Shown piece after piece: positions 1-9,100 of a stretch of DNA of 20,654 nt (position 1 is the first letter of the stretch; every line of letters starts with the position of its first letter). This stretch comes from Paraglomus occultum (lineage: Eukaryota > Glomeromycota > Glomeromycetes > Paraglomerales > Paraglomeraceae): positions 1 to 20,654 of the forward strand of contig CAJVPJ010000622.1 in NCBI GenBank assembly GCA_910592205.1, read 5' to 3'. Made by a program: the position numbers and the translations under genes. The notes below the pieces were generated by a model that ran no database searches, was not told the origin of the DNA, and saw only the letters and a program-made list of their open reading frames with translations.

Positions 1-617
1 TATACAGTAAGCTATTACAAATTTTGTTGTATGCGTTTATTTGCACGTCAAAGTCTTGAATATTTGTATATTATATGATAGATAATGGGTGTCAACAATG
101 CGATGAAGACTTGGAACGATACCCGCAACAAACCAAAAACTCAGTAAAAAGTACACGCATATTAATTTAGAAAGAGATATACATTCACACTGTTTCTTGC
201 GGCCTCTTCAAAATAATAAACATTACGAGGAAGCAACAGAATCAACTTTTTGCTGTCTCGTGTTGGACGCGTCAATATGTTGGATCAGATTTCAATTACG
301 TGAATTTTGTCCACGGAATAAATTTGTTCTTCTTCTTCTTAGACTGGTGATGCTATGCAATGAAAGTTGGCGCATAACGTAACAAGCTATGGCACGATCA
401 TCGATCAAATCTTCTCTTTGTTATTGGTTATGACTATTCCACGACATTGTGAAGCCCGATCATTCACTATTTGTCCTTGCACCCTGAATGTCGAGAACGG
501 CCTCGTGCATGATTTTATCGTTAAGAACGTTACATGCAGGGATTAAGGAAACTATCGAATGTGGATCAGAAGAATCCTACGTTGTTAATGGAGCGGAATG
601 GGTTGAATTCTGGTTGT
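1..617. other. Gene-less AT-rich stretch
   Basis: I see no convincing gene. The open frames are short, lack family signatures and have no plausible splice partners. There is no tRNA-like GTTCRA box or rRNA-like block. It is best read as accessory or intergenic DNA leading into the minisatellite that starts near 618. Confidence 0.5.
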
Positions 618-785
618 GCTCCAGTGGAGTACTCCAGGCTGACACTCCGGAGTGGAGTACTCCAGGTTGACACTTCGGTGTAAATGCTCCAGGTTGGCCC
701 CTCCGGAGTGGAGCACTCCAGGTTGACACTCCGGTATAGACGTTCCAGGTTGGCCCTCCGGAGTGGAGCAGCTCCGGAGCACATA
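618..785. repeat. Minisatellite, about 28-bp period with palindromic cores
   Basis: CTCCAGG or a close variant recurs at 632, 660, 687, 716, 743 and (as CTCCGG) 772, giving spacings of 28, 27, 29, 27 and 29 bp. The alternation suggests a dimeric unit of about 56 bp. Units carry the perfect palindromes TGGAGTACTCCA and CACTCCGGAGTG, so each copy can form small hairpins. Overlapping open frames on both strands translate the repeat and show no domain, so I do not call them genes. Confidence 0.9.
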
Positions 786-1691
786 CAGGCGTTTTTGATC
801 ATTCTGCAACAAATTCTTTACCATTGCCCGCTTTGGAGAATGCTGCTAAAACACGTGTTTCAAGGCAGCTTGAATCACCAATATTTACGAGTTTACGGAT
901 TATCGATCAAATCAAGTTCCGTGACCGAAAAGAAATGTCTTCAATCAATTTTTCAAATGCAGTATTTTTCTTAGTCGTCTGGTATTTAACACAAGTCGTA
1001 AACAATAACTCGTCCAACAAATCCAAACATGTGATGAAACTATAGCTAGTCCTAAAGTTTCTTCCTTTTCTCCGTCGTTCCTGTCATCGTCATCTCGTCG
1101 CCGTCTTCCAAAAACTCTATTAAATACTTCGAATCCATATTGATATTCTCTCTTCGTTATGTTTAGAGATGATTCGGGAAGGGTCCGTATCATTTCATCG
1201 ACAATCATTTCGCCGCAACAGTTCATTTCGCCGACAATTAATTACCTAAAAAGGATAGTTTCGAAATAATGTTGGTAAACATTTTGATTGTCGGTGAGTA
1301 TGTTATGGTGGTAGCCTTGTCTCCCTTATTAGGTGTGTAATGTAGTATTTCAGTAGACTTACCAAAATGGTTCCTGTTTAAGCCAGTAACCATTATCGGA
1401 AAAACAATAAATTATGGATCTATAATAAGCTTTTGTTTTTGGTCTATATAAGGAAACAAGAATAATTTGTTGCAGCAGTGATTTGGGAACAAGAAAAGGC
1501 ATCTTCTATTTACTATTTTCGAACATCAGACAATGAGACATGGAAGTCTTTATTTCAGCTTCTTCTATTACTCGTCAGATTTTTCTTTTTGCTGCCATTG
1601 GGTTTTTGTTGTCAATTGTCAAAGCTTCAGAAAAGTTTTCGTAGACAATAGCTTTATTCAATGCAACCACAGTGACTGGCACTATATAAGA
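786..1691. other. Intergenic stretch with a short CATTTCGCCG-type repeat
   Basis: No gene is supported. A minus-strand ATG frame at 1226-945 (93 aa) holds an Arg run followed by Asp residues but matches nothing I know. Its first codons lie inside the short repeat CATTTC(G/A)(C/T)CG, seen at 1191, 1206 and 1224 (spacings 15 and 18 bp). The repeat may belong to the edge of a decayed mobile element. Confidence 0.45.
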
Positions 1692-1858
1692 TTCGCCATT
1701 GTATGCGTTTCCGCCTTTCAATATGAGATTGTATGTGTTTCGCCATTGTATGCGGTTTCGCCTTTCAAAATGAGATTGTATGTTTCGCCATTGTATGCGT
1801 TTCCGTCTTTCAATATGAGATTGTATGTGTTTCGCCATTGTATGCGTTTTCGGTTCCG
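1692..1858. repeat. Minisatellite, about 46-bp period
   Basis: TTCGCCATTGTATGCG begins at 1692, 1739, 1784 and 1831 (spacings 47, 45 and 47 bp). The intervening part reads roughly CCTTTCAATATGAGATTGTATG. Three full units and one partial unit are present, differing by a few substitutions and 1-2 bp indels. Because the period is not a multiple of three, the long frames crossing it (1533-1892 plus, 1907-1575 minus) are by-products of the repeat rather than genes. Confidence 0.9.
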
Positions 1859-1994
1859 CCATTCGAATACTGACAACCATAAACATATTTAAAGACATAT
1901 TCCCCACAGCTCATTTATTATTCAAAATCGTAAACTCATAAACTCGTTCCTATGCTAACACCACCGCCACCACTACCGACAATACCACAAAAAG

Positions 1995-2756
1995 ATGCAA
2001 GCGAAAAGAGGCCTTCAGCTCTCCCAAAGAACTCTTCGTACAAACGTAAGACCTTATTGGAACGAAAAAGTCGCGGCATGGTCTCAGAAATTGTGGTTAC
2101 CTATTGTGCCGCGACTTCATCCACTCCCCACATACTACAAAACTCATGGTTCTCGTCAACAATGCGACTTCCGATGAGCACGAACTTTCCCAAGATATTC
2201 CTGCAGTCAAGCAAGGAAGAAGAGTCACCCGACGAGAACCCCACTCTCCAACCAAAGGTGTAGGCAAAATTGGCCAATACTACATTGGACGAATTATTCG
2301 TCTGTGTCAACACATGGATAATCTACGTCGACCAAGGACAAACTGGCGGCCTCTAGTTCAAAGCGTAGGAAGAAGCAGGCCTTGCGACTCGATACGGCAA
2401 TCTTTTGAATGCGACGAAGAATCAAACGCCTACAAAGCGAAGAGCGTCGCAATTTTCACTCGCAAATTTGTTGTCATCATTATTCCTCCTTTTGAGGTAT
2501 CAAATATGGTAAACCGAAAAACACGAAAGATATCACGCAAAGCCGTTCGTAAAATGCTCTGTTGGGGCCACTATCAATGTCGCCAACGTCTTGTGGCTAA
2601 GGCAGAAGAACTAGGGGTGGGAACATTCAAAAAATAGGAGGGTCCGAGATGTACAAATGCCAAAATTGCGGAACTGTAATGGGTCGAGATGAAAATGGCG
2701 CTCGGTGAATCTTTCTCCGGGCATTGCTTGATGGAGCCTTGATTCTCTCCGGAGAT
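1995..2756 (+). pseudogene. Decayed Fanzor / TnpB-like (OrfB) nuclease remnant
   Basis: Pieces of one protein lie in order but in different frames. An N-terminal piece (about 1995-2120) reads LRTNVRPYWNE and SQKLWLPI. The next (about 2125-2260, another frame) has NSWFSSTMRLP. The third (about 2260-2620, third frame) has IGRIIRLCQHMDNL, IIPPFEVSNMVNRKTRKIS and MLCWGHYQCRQRL. The last (about 2621-2756, back in the first frame) has EMYKCQNCGTVMGRDENGAR then FLRALLDGAL. These match the tail order of eukaryotic TnpB homologues: RuvC-II-like region, helical WGHY-RQRL block, zinc ribbon, RuvC-III-like DxNGAR. The segment for RuvC-I and the first CxxC half of the ribbon is missing, at least three frame changes occur, and a TGA (2706-2708) follows NGAR. 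The element is dead as a nuclease. Family assignment is from remembered motifs. Confidence 0.72.
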
Positions 2757-2789
2757 CATGCAGAAAATAGTAGTAATTAGTTACAATCC

Positions 2790-3805
2790 TCCCGAACAAG
2801 ATCACAGATTCTACCAGTATATGATTACCTGGCCAGGGAATTTGAAATAAATTATTCGACTAACAAAGCGGTTTATTAGAGACTGAGAGAAAAGGACCTA
2901 ATATAGACGATGAAGTTTGCTGAGTGTAACTACGTAAGTAAGCCAAACAAACCCGACTAACAATTGGAGACAAACAACAGTTGATAAAAGATAAAGAAAT
3001 ATTCTTTCGCTAATAAATATAAAGGAATTATTTTATGATAGCTGGTTGACGTCAGGTGATACGTACAGTCGCGGTGAAGTGGAGATGATGGAGAGGCCCT
3101 GATATGTCGACACCCGTTAGCGTTTTAGTTTTGTTCCTGCCTGCTGTCCGCGAAGCGGTTTAAGGCGTACAATCTCCGTGCGACATTAATATAACGTAAA
3201 TTACAATTATAATAACCAGGCATAACCGACAGAGAGAAGGGAAGACTATAAAGTTTGTTTTCTTTTCCTGTTATTGGATCTTGTGCGATGCCGTCGTATG
3301 CTCCGTAAACTTCGGTTATTCTTTAGACAAATACAATTCCAAGATATAGAGCTAATTGATGACGTCGTCGCTCGAACGACCCCACCGACAAAACGTTATT
3401 TATGTAGTTCGGAACGCTGTTATTATAGACGTTCCATTTATGGCCCAAAGAACCTCGGCCAACGTAAATAACAGAAATATGAACACGTGCTGCGTGCGAA
3501 GAAATATTCGTCTGCAGCACGCCCCAACATACTGTAATAGTCTTCCGATCATATGCATTTGTGGATCACGAGAACATGTTCGCTGAGTTAATATTAATAT
3601 TAATAGTAATAGTGAATAAGATTTAGTCCGAAAGCGTTATATGGTGTAACAGCAAAAAAGCTATCGTTCACTGGTCAAAAGTGCAAATCAATCACATGAA
3701 TGAATATTCATAAAGAATGTGAATAAAGTTTCCTCGCGATAGAAGTTGATTGAGAATCTCCAGATTACCTTAAACGTTCTAGCGTTGAATTGGTTCGACT
3801 CGGAT
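2790..3805. other. Intergenic stretch between the Fanzor remnant and the Tudor gene
   Basis: No gene recognised. Small overlapping frames at 3274-3586 on both strands lack domains and splice support. A small stem (CCGC, loop GAA, GCGG) lies near 3150, and AT-rich TTAATATTAATATTAATAG near 3587-3605. The last few hundred bases should contain the promoter and 5' UTR of the Tudor gene, but no individual element can be named. Confidence 0.4.
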
Positions 3806-5944
3806 ATGAGCCAGCCAATCGAATCGACCGTCGTCGACGACGGAGCTGTGGCTCGTGAGGACGTTGAGCATCCCATAACAGCAACCAACAATATTGAGAC
3901 TAATGGCCATTTTAAAGAAGCCATGCCACTTACAGAACACTCTCTTAGTTTGCTTGCGTCTACAGAATCAAAGAAGAACGAAAATATTAAACAGAATTTC
4001 CTTCATGATCAAACTATTAATTCGACCCTAGACTTTGATTCAGATTCAGATTTATCGAGTCTGAGTTCTTTGGAAACTCTCAGTTCGAGTGGTCTAGAAA
4101 GTTTGGCGGCGGAAACTTTTGAAACCGTCACGTTAAGCCCTAAAGTATCGGCGCCAACCAATGATACAATCGTCCGTCAGCCTCGGCGAGGAAAACGTGT
4201 TCGTGGGGATAAATCCTATTCAAACAATCGGAGAACAAGCGCACGTGTCATCCACCGCGTAAATGCTTTGGAATCAACTTCAAAACGGCGTTCTAAACGA
4301 ATTCGTACTGGAAGGCGTAAACTTGCTCAAGCTAATGCTGGCTCTGAACAAGCATCGCCTTTAGCAGAAAAGAAGCATTGCGATAGTTGTCGCACAGTTC
4401 ATCTCGATGTTATTCAAGTTTATGATCTTTCTTTATGCTCATATTGCCGTGGTGTATTTTACGATAACATCGGTATAAGACGATCTAGATGTGGTGGTCA
4501 ATCCAGATTTGATCAATTTAAACGCGTTAAAGTACTCTGTCGCGATAGGAAGTGGTACCCAGGAGTAGTGATGGAGTATAAGCAGGAACGGTTTAAAGTG
4601 CATTTTGAAGGATGGGATGAGATCTATGATGAATGGATACCGACAAATAGCCGAAGAATGAAAGACGTAACATTAGAAGAATTTTTCGGAGACCAACAGT
4701 CATCCGATGATGTTTCCCCGCCCAAGGCTGCAGAAATCAACCCTGTATCTGACATTGAGATAGACTCGACAGATCGTGAGCTCACCCCAACAACAGAGGT
4801 ACAGTCGACTGGCACAGATGATCGGACGTCTCAGCCTCGGCGAGGAAAACGTGTTCGTGGTGATAAATCCTATTCAAACAATCAGGGAGCAGACAAACGC
4901 GTCAATGGTTTAGCGTCAACGCCAAAGAGACTTTCTAAACGAATTCGTACTGGAAGGCCTAAACTCGAATATAGTGCTCAGGTTAATGCTATCCCCGAAC
5001 AAGCGTCGACTTCAGCAGAGAAGAAACTATGTGATAGTTGTCACGCAATACACCTTGATGTTCTTCAAGTCTATGACCTCTCTTTATGCTCATACTGCCG
5101 TGGTGTGTTTTACGATAACATTGGTATAAGACGATCTAGATGTGCTGGTCAATCCAGATTTGATCAATTTAAACGCGTTAAAGTGCTCTGCCGCGATAAC
5201 AAGTGGTATCCAGGAGTAGTTATGGAGTATAAGCAGGACCGTTTTAGAGTGCGCTTTGATGGATGGGACGAGAGCTACGATGAATGGATACCAACAAATA
5301 GTCGAAGAATGCGAGACGTAACGCTGGAAGAACTTCTCGGACTCCAACAGTCATCCAATGACGTTCCAGCGCATAAGACTGTAGAAACAGAGACTGAATC
5401 TGAGGTTGAGATAGATTCGACAACAGATCTTCAGCTCATCACAACACCGGAAGCACAGTCAACTGGCAGTGATGACCAGACATCCCTTCCGGCTCCTCTG
5501 ACCCCTAGCTCTACTGATGATAGTTTCGATTGGCGTGAACTCTATCTTAGACGCAGTCCGCGTAAACGTGGTCATAAAAATAAAGCTCCTTTCAGATACG
5601 ACGAAGACAGTTTTACGAATCAAGCGGAACTTAAAGCTCGGTTTCGTCCTGGTGCCAAGGTGGAAGCCCGCGATAAATGGAGAGAATGGCATTTCGGTCA
5701 GGTTATACAAGCAAAGGGATATCGTGTGTTGATACACTATGATGATCTCCCAAACATTTATGATGAATGGATCGATATGAACAGTGAACGATTGAAGGGC
5801 GGATACGAGCCGGGAGAGGGGCCCGATGACGATGAATGCGACAGGAAGAAGAACGTTGGCAAAACAAAGGCTACTCAAGAAGAGGATTGGGAATACGTGA
5901 AAGATGGAATTAAATATAGCACTGGACGAACTAAATGTGTGTAA
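3806..5944 (+). CDS. Triple Tudor/chromo-barrel chromatin reader with duplicated C4 finger
   Basis: Single-exon gene, 712 aa from the first in-frame ATG. The frame stays open a further 60 bp upstream, back to a TAG, without another ATG. The N-terminus is acidic and Ser-rich. Two consecutive copies follow of: basic QPRRGKR / KRIRTGR stretch (AT-hook-like in copy 2, TGRPK), C4 finger (C192, C195, C211, C214; then C410, C413, C429, C432) and a Tudor-like barrel (about 236-290 and 454-508) with the hallmark WYPG-x-V, GWDE-x-YDEWI and aromatic positions. A third barrel (about 612-666, ending YDEWI) lacks the finger. The family resemblance is to Tudor-knot/MBT-like readers of the PHF20 kind, which bind methyl-lysine; binding here is inferred. 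It probably acts in the nucleus. It is co-oriented with the methyltransferase gene starting at 6139. A downstream splice joining the two genes cannot be fully excluded. Confidence 0.88.
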   Translation: MSQPIESTVVDDGAVAREDVEHPITATNNIETNGHFKEAMPLTEHSLSLLASTESKKNENIKQNFLHDQTINSTLDFDSDSDLSSLSSLETLSSSGLESLAAETFETVTLSPKVSAPTNDTIVRQPRRGKRVRGDKSYSNNRRTSARVIHRVNALESTSKRRSKRIRTGRRKLAQANAGSEQASPLAEKKHCDSCRTVHLDVIQVYDLSLCSYCRGVFYDNIGIRRSRCGGQSRFDQFKRVKVLCRDRKWYPGVVMEYKQERFKVHFEGWDEIYDEWIPTNSRRMKDVTLEEFFGDQQSSDDVSPPKAAEINPVSDIEIDSTDRELTPTTEVQSTGTDDRTSQPRRGKRVRGDKSYSNNQGADKRVNGLASTPKRLSKRIRTGRPKLEYSAQVNAIPEQASTSAEKKLCDSCHAIHLDVLQVYDLSLCSYCRGVFYDNIGIRRSRCAGQSRFDQFKRVKVLCRDNKWYPGVVMEYKQDRFRVRFDGWDESYDEWIPTNSRRMRDVTLEELLGLQQSSNDVPAHKTVETETESEVEIDSTTDLQLITTPEAQSTGSDDQTSLPAPLTPSSTDDSFDWRELYLRRSPRKRGHKNKAPFRYDEDSFTNQAELKARFRPGAKVEARDKWREWHFGQVIQAKGYRVLIHYDDLPNIYDEWIDMNSERLKGGYEPGEGPDDDECDRKKNVGKTKATQEEDWEYVKDGIKYSTGRTKCV
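4178..5487 (+). repeat. In-frame 654-bp direct duplication inside the Tudor gene
   Basis: CAGCCTCGGCGAGGAAAACG occurs at 4178 and again at 4832, an offset of 654 bp (218 codons). The copies stay aligned through the basic stretch, the C4 finger, the Tudor barrel and the acidic tail ending STGxDDxTS. Copy 1 is about 4178-4831 and copy 2 about 4832-5487. Finger and barrel are nearly identical at the nucleotide level. The linker between basic stretch and finger and the acidic tail have diverged most, which points to selection on the folded parts after a unit duplication. Confidence 0.93.
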
Positions 5945-6138
5945 ATGTATCTGTCTATTTAATTTTTGGTTAACACTAGAGTAATATGTCATATTGTTTG
6001 GTAAAACTGTCTTTCTTTTTTGAGCCGTTAGCTTTGTGGCTTTCCGAAATTCTTTGTCTTTTATTTCTTCCTTACGGGGTCTCATTGGTCTTCATCCGTT
6101 CTTTGTTGAGTATTCGTTAACTGTCGTCGATCTTGCTA

Positions 6139-9100
6139 ATGAGTCACCGATGGCGTACGGCTATGACGTGCCTTTTTATAGACTTGAAACAATGGTGTAT
6201 TTACTGTAACCAATGTAACATCGTTATCAAGCAGTTCAGGTAAATCGTGTATTTTTTTTTTTTAATTTTTTTCCTTCATTCATTTTCGTTCATCTGAAAC
6301 TTTATTATCTGGGCAAACAGAGTTTATTGCACATACTGCGAACGACCTTCGGATGGATATGACTATCAAAGTTTCGATCTGTGTTTATGGTAACTATTTA
6401 ATGATTAGGTCTTAAATTTAGTTTGGATTGAAATGTCGAGAATTATACGTTTTCATGCATAATATCTCACTATAAATACTTTTCAGGTGCTATGCTCACA
6501 ATTTTCCCGACTTTCATGACCACCCTCGTTGTTCATTTGCCGTGCAGACAGTAATAGGCGATCAAGCGCCACAGATTACCTCAAAAGGAGATCTCGTTTC
6601 TACATTTGAAAAAGACATGGTTGATGAAACTTATTCCACTGCACATCTTGACTTATTAAATAGTACTAAACCACTCGTAGGAGATACAGGGTATATGTAC
6701 TTGAAGGCGTGGAAATCAAGAAGAATATGTGGGTTTTGTAATGACGACGATGACAATCATCTTGGTGGATTTATTGGTCCATATCCCTTTATCTCATGTG
6801 CGGCTACGCGCCACGGTGAGCGGAAGAAGATTTTCTGGAGCCATTACGCGTGTGCCAAGTACTCTCCAGAGGTGTTCCAGTCAAAAGATAATATATGGTA
6901 CAACGTGACTACTGCTTGGCGGCGTGGAAGAGGAATGGTATGTATATTTATTTTGTCCCCAGAATGATCATACGTCACCTGTTTATATTAACGAGACGCA
7001 TGCTTACAAAAATTAACAACTTGTGCAGAAATGTAGCAAATGTAAAGAAAGGGGCGCAACTATAGGTTGTTTTGAGCCCAAATGCACTAGGAGTTTCCAT
7101 CTTCCATGTACGGATAAGCCACTTGAACATTTTGAGATGGGCGTTATTTTCTATTGCCCAACGCATGAAGCATTCTACGACAAGAGAGGTATATATTAAG
7201 TGAAATTATCTGGTATGTGCGCGTTAAGCTTGTTATATAACGTACGTATTTTTAACATGAACCTTAGATGAATATAACGAGCTTTTTCGATGTGACGTAT
7301 GTGCACAAGAAATGGATACAGACAAATGGTGGACGTGCAAGCCTTGCAGCACACGCTTTTTTAATTCTTTCGATTTATGTCCCAAGGTTAATTTTACTTG
7401 AAGCGAGTAAGAACTCGATGCAAAATTCATCCTGCTCACATTAATTGTTATTGAATAGTGTTATACTGGCCAGTTTCCTGAACACGAGCATGCCAAGGAA
7501 TCGTTTGAAGAAATATGTAAGTCAATCGGCTGCTTTTATTTCAAAGATCGCATTGACTTTGTAAAATTAAAGACGTAAATAATAGCATTACAGAAGATTA
7601 AAGATGAGAGAATAACCAGGCAAGCAAAAATCGCGGTTGCCAACCAGAAAGCACGGGCTACAGGTACTTGCGAATAGTTTAATAGGCCATTGTGATCGTG
7701 TTGACTAATATACTGTTTCCGTAACAGGAATGCGCAAAAAACCAAAACAGTTTCCGCAGAAAAAAGAACGTATTCATTGTTCATATTGTTGGTCGGAAGA
7801 ATCTTCCCGATGGCGCAAAGGTAGATATTCGAATAATTTATTGTGGTTGATCTTCATATATCTTACGACTTTTTTATCTTTACTAGGTTATGAAGGAGTT
7901 TTAATGTGCGAGGATTGCTTTGAAGTAGCCCTTGTAAATAACTCTGCCTCTGATTCTCAATTGGGTACTGAATATGTGACCTCTTTCGAAGATTATATCC
8001 ATGCACCATACCTTACACGTACATCAGTAGCCGCCAGTAAATTTGACAACTCGAAATCACAAGCTCGCTATTTAGACAACTATGAACCATTAGAAAATCA
8101 ATTATTCTCTCTTCCCTTTGATTCATCGTATTTTGACATTCCCGGACGAGCCCCGCGGTGGGCCACACATAGTGGAACGGATTACCATGGTACATGGCTT
8201 CCACAGACTGTACGTCGAGCGTTACAGCGTTATACTCGAAAGAACGATAGAATACTGTCAAATTTCCTCGGTCGTGGGACGGATGCTATCGAATGCTTTT
8301 TACTATCCAGACGGTGTATTGGAATTGATATAAATCCGGCTGCTGTTGCGTTGTCACAACGTAATTGTTCTTTTGCAATACATCCCGGAAAGGGGATCAC
8401 CGCTGAGCATCGACCAATTATCGTACAGAGTGACTCTCGCGAATTGAGGGGCAGTCTATTTGAAGATGAGAGCTTTGATCACGTATTGAGTCATCCTCCA
8501 TACAAGAACTGGTAAGCGAAAAAAACAACAAAGATTTGTGTAGTCGACATTACGACATATTTACACTTTCGTTTTGATCATCCTAGTGTTGAATATTCAA
8601 CCCATATTGATGGAGATCTGTCGAGATTTGCTAATTCGAAAGATTTCAACCTCGAAATGCAAAAGGTAGTTGACGAGTCTTGGAGGTATGCATATGAAAT
8701 AATTGTTGTCAGTTGTCATTATTATTGACATACGATCGAGCTCATATGATGTACATATATTTGCGCCAGGCTATTAAAGCCAGGCCGTAGAATTACACTA
8801 GGAATCGGCGATAATCGCGAGCAATGCTTCTATATTCCAGTTAGCTTTCAATTGATTCGCGAATATATAAATCGAGGTTTTCTCCTCGAAGAATTGGTAT
8901 TTATTGTTTCAGGTTATACCTAATTTGAAGCAAGCGACGAAACTGTAATGATAATTTCCCTATCGACTATTATCTTCTTAGGTGGTGAAGCGCCAAAGAT
9001 ACTGTTCTGCCTTTGGACTTGGGACGTACCTGTGTACACAATATGACTTTTTGATGTTTACGCATGAATTCGTTGCTACTTTGAAAAAGGTCGACCGGGA

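Noticed and set aside
566-824. Minus-strand frames with repeated STPE/NLE peptides
   Set aside because: They are products of the 28-bp minisatellite, not conserved protein repeats.
1533-1907. Overlapping open frames on both strands
   Set aside because: They translate the 46-bp minisatellite and have no independent support.
3274-3586. Short frames on both strands upstream of the Tudor gene
   Set aside because: No domain, no splice partner, and competing frames of similar length overlap each other.
5459-6085. 208-aa minus-strand open frame
   Set aside because: It is antisense to the third Tudor barrel and 3' UTR, has no domain, and its composition mirrors the sense coding strand.
7517-7593. 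Alternative acceptor CATTACAG (7593), or two introns of about 30 bp, in the methyltransferase gene
   Set aside because: The CATTACAG site puts the frame into a stop. The acceptor AATAG at 7585 gives a 69-bp intron in phase and of normal length.
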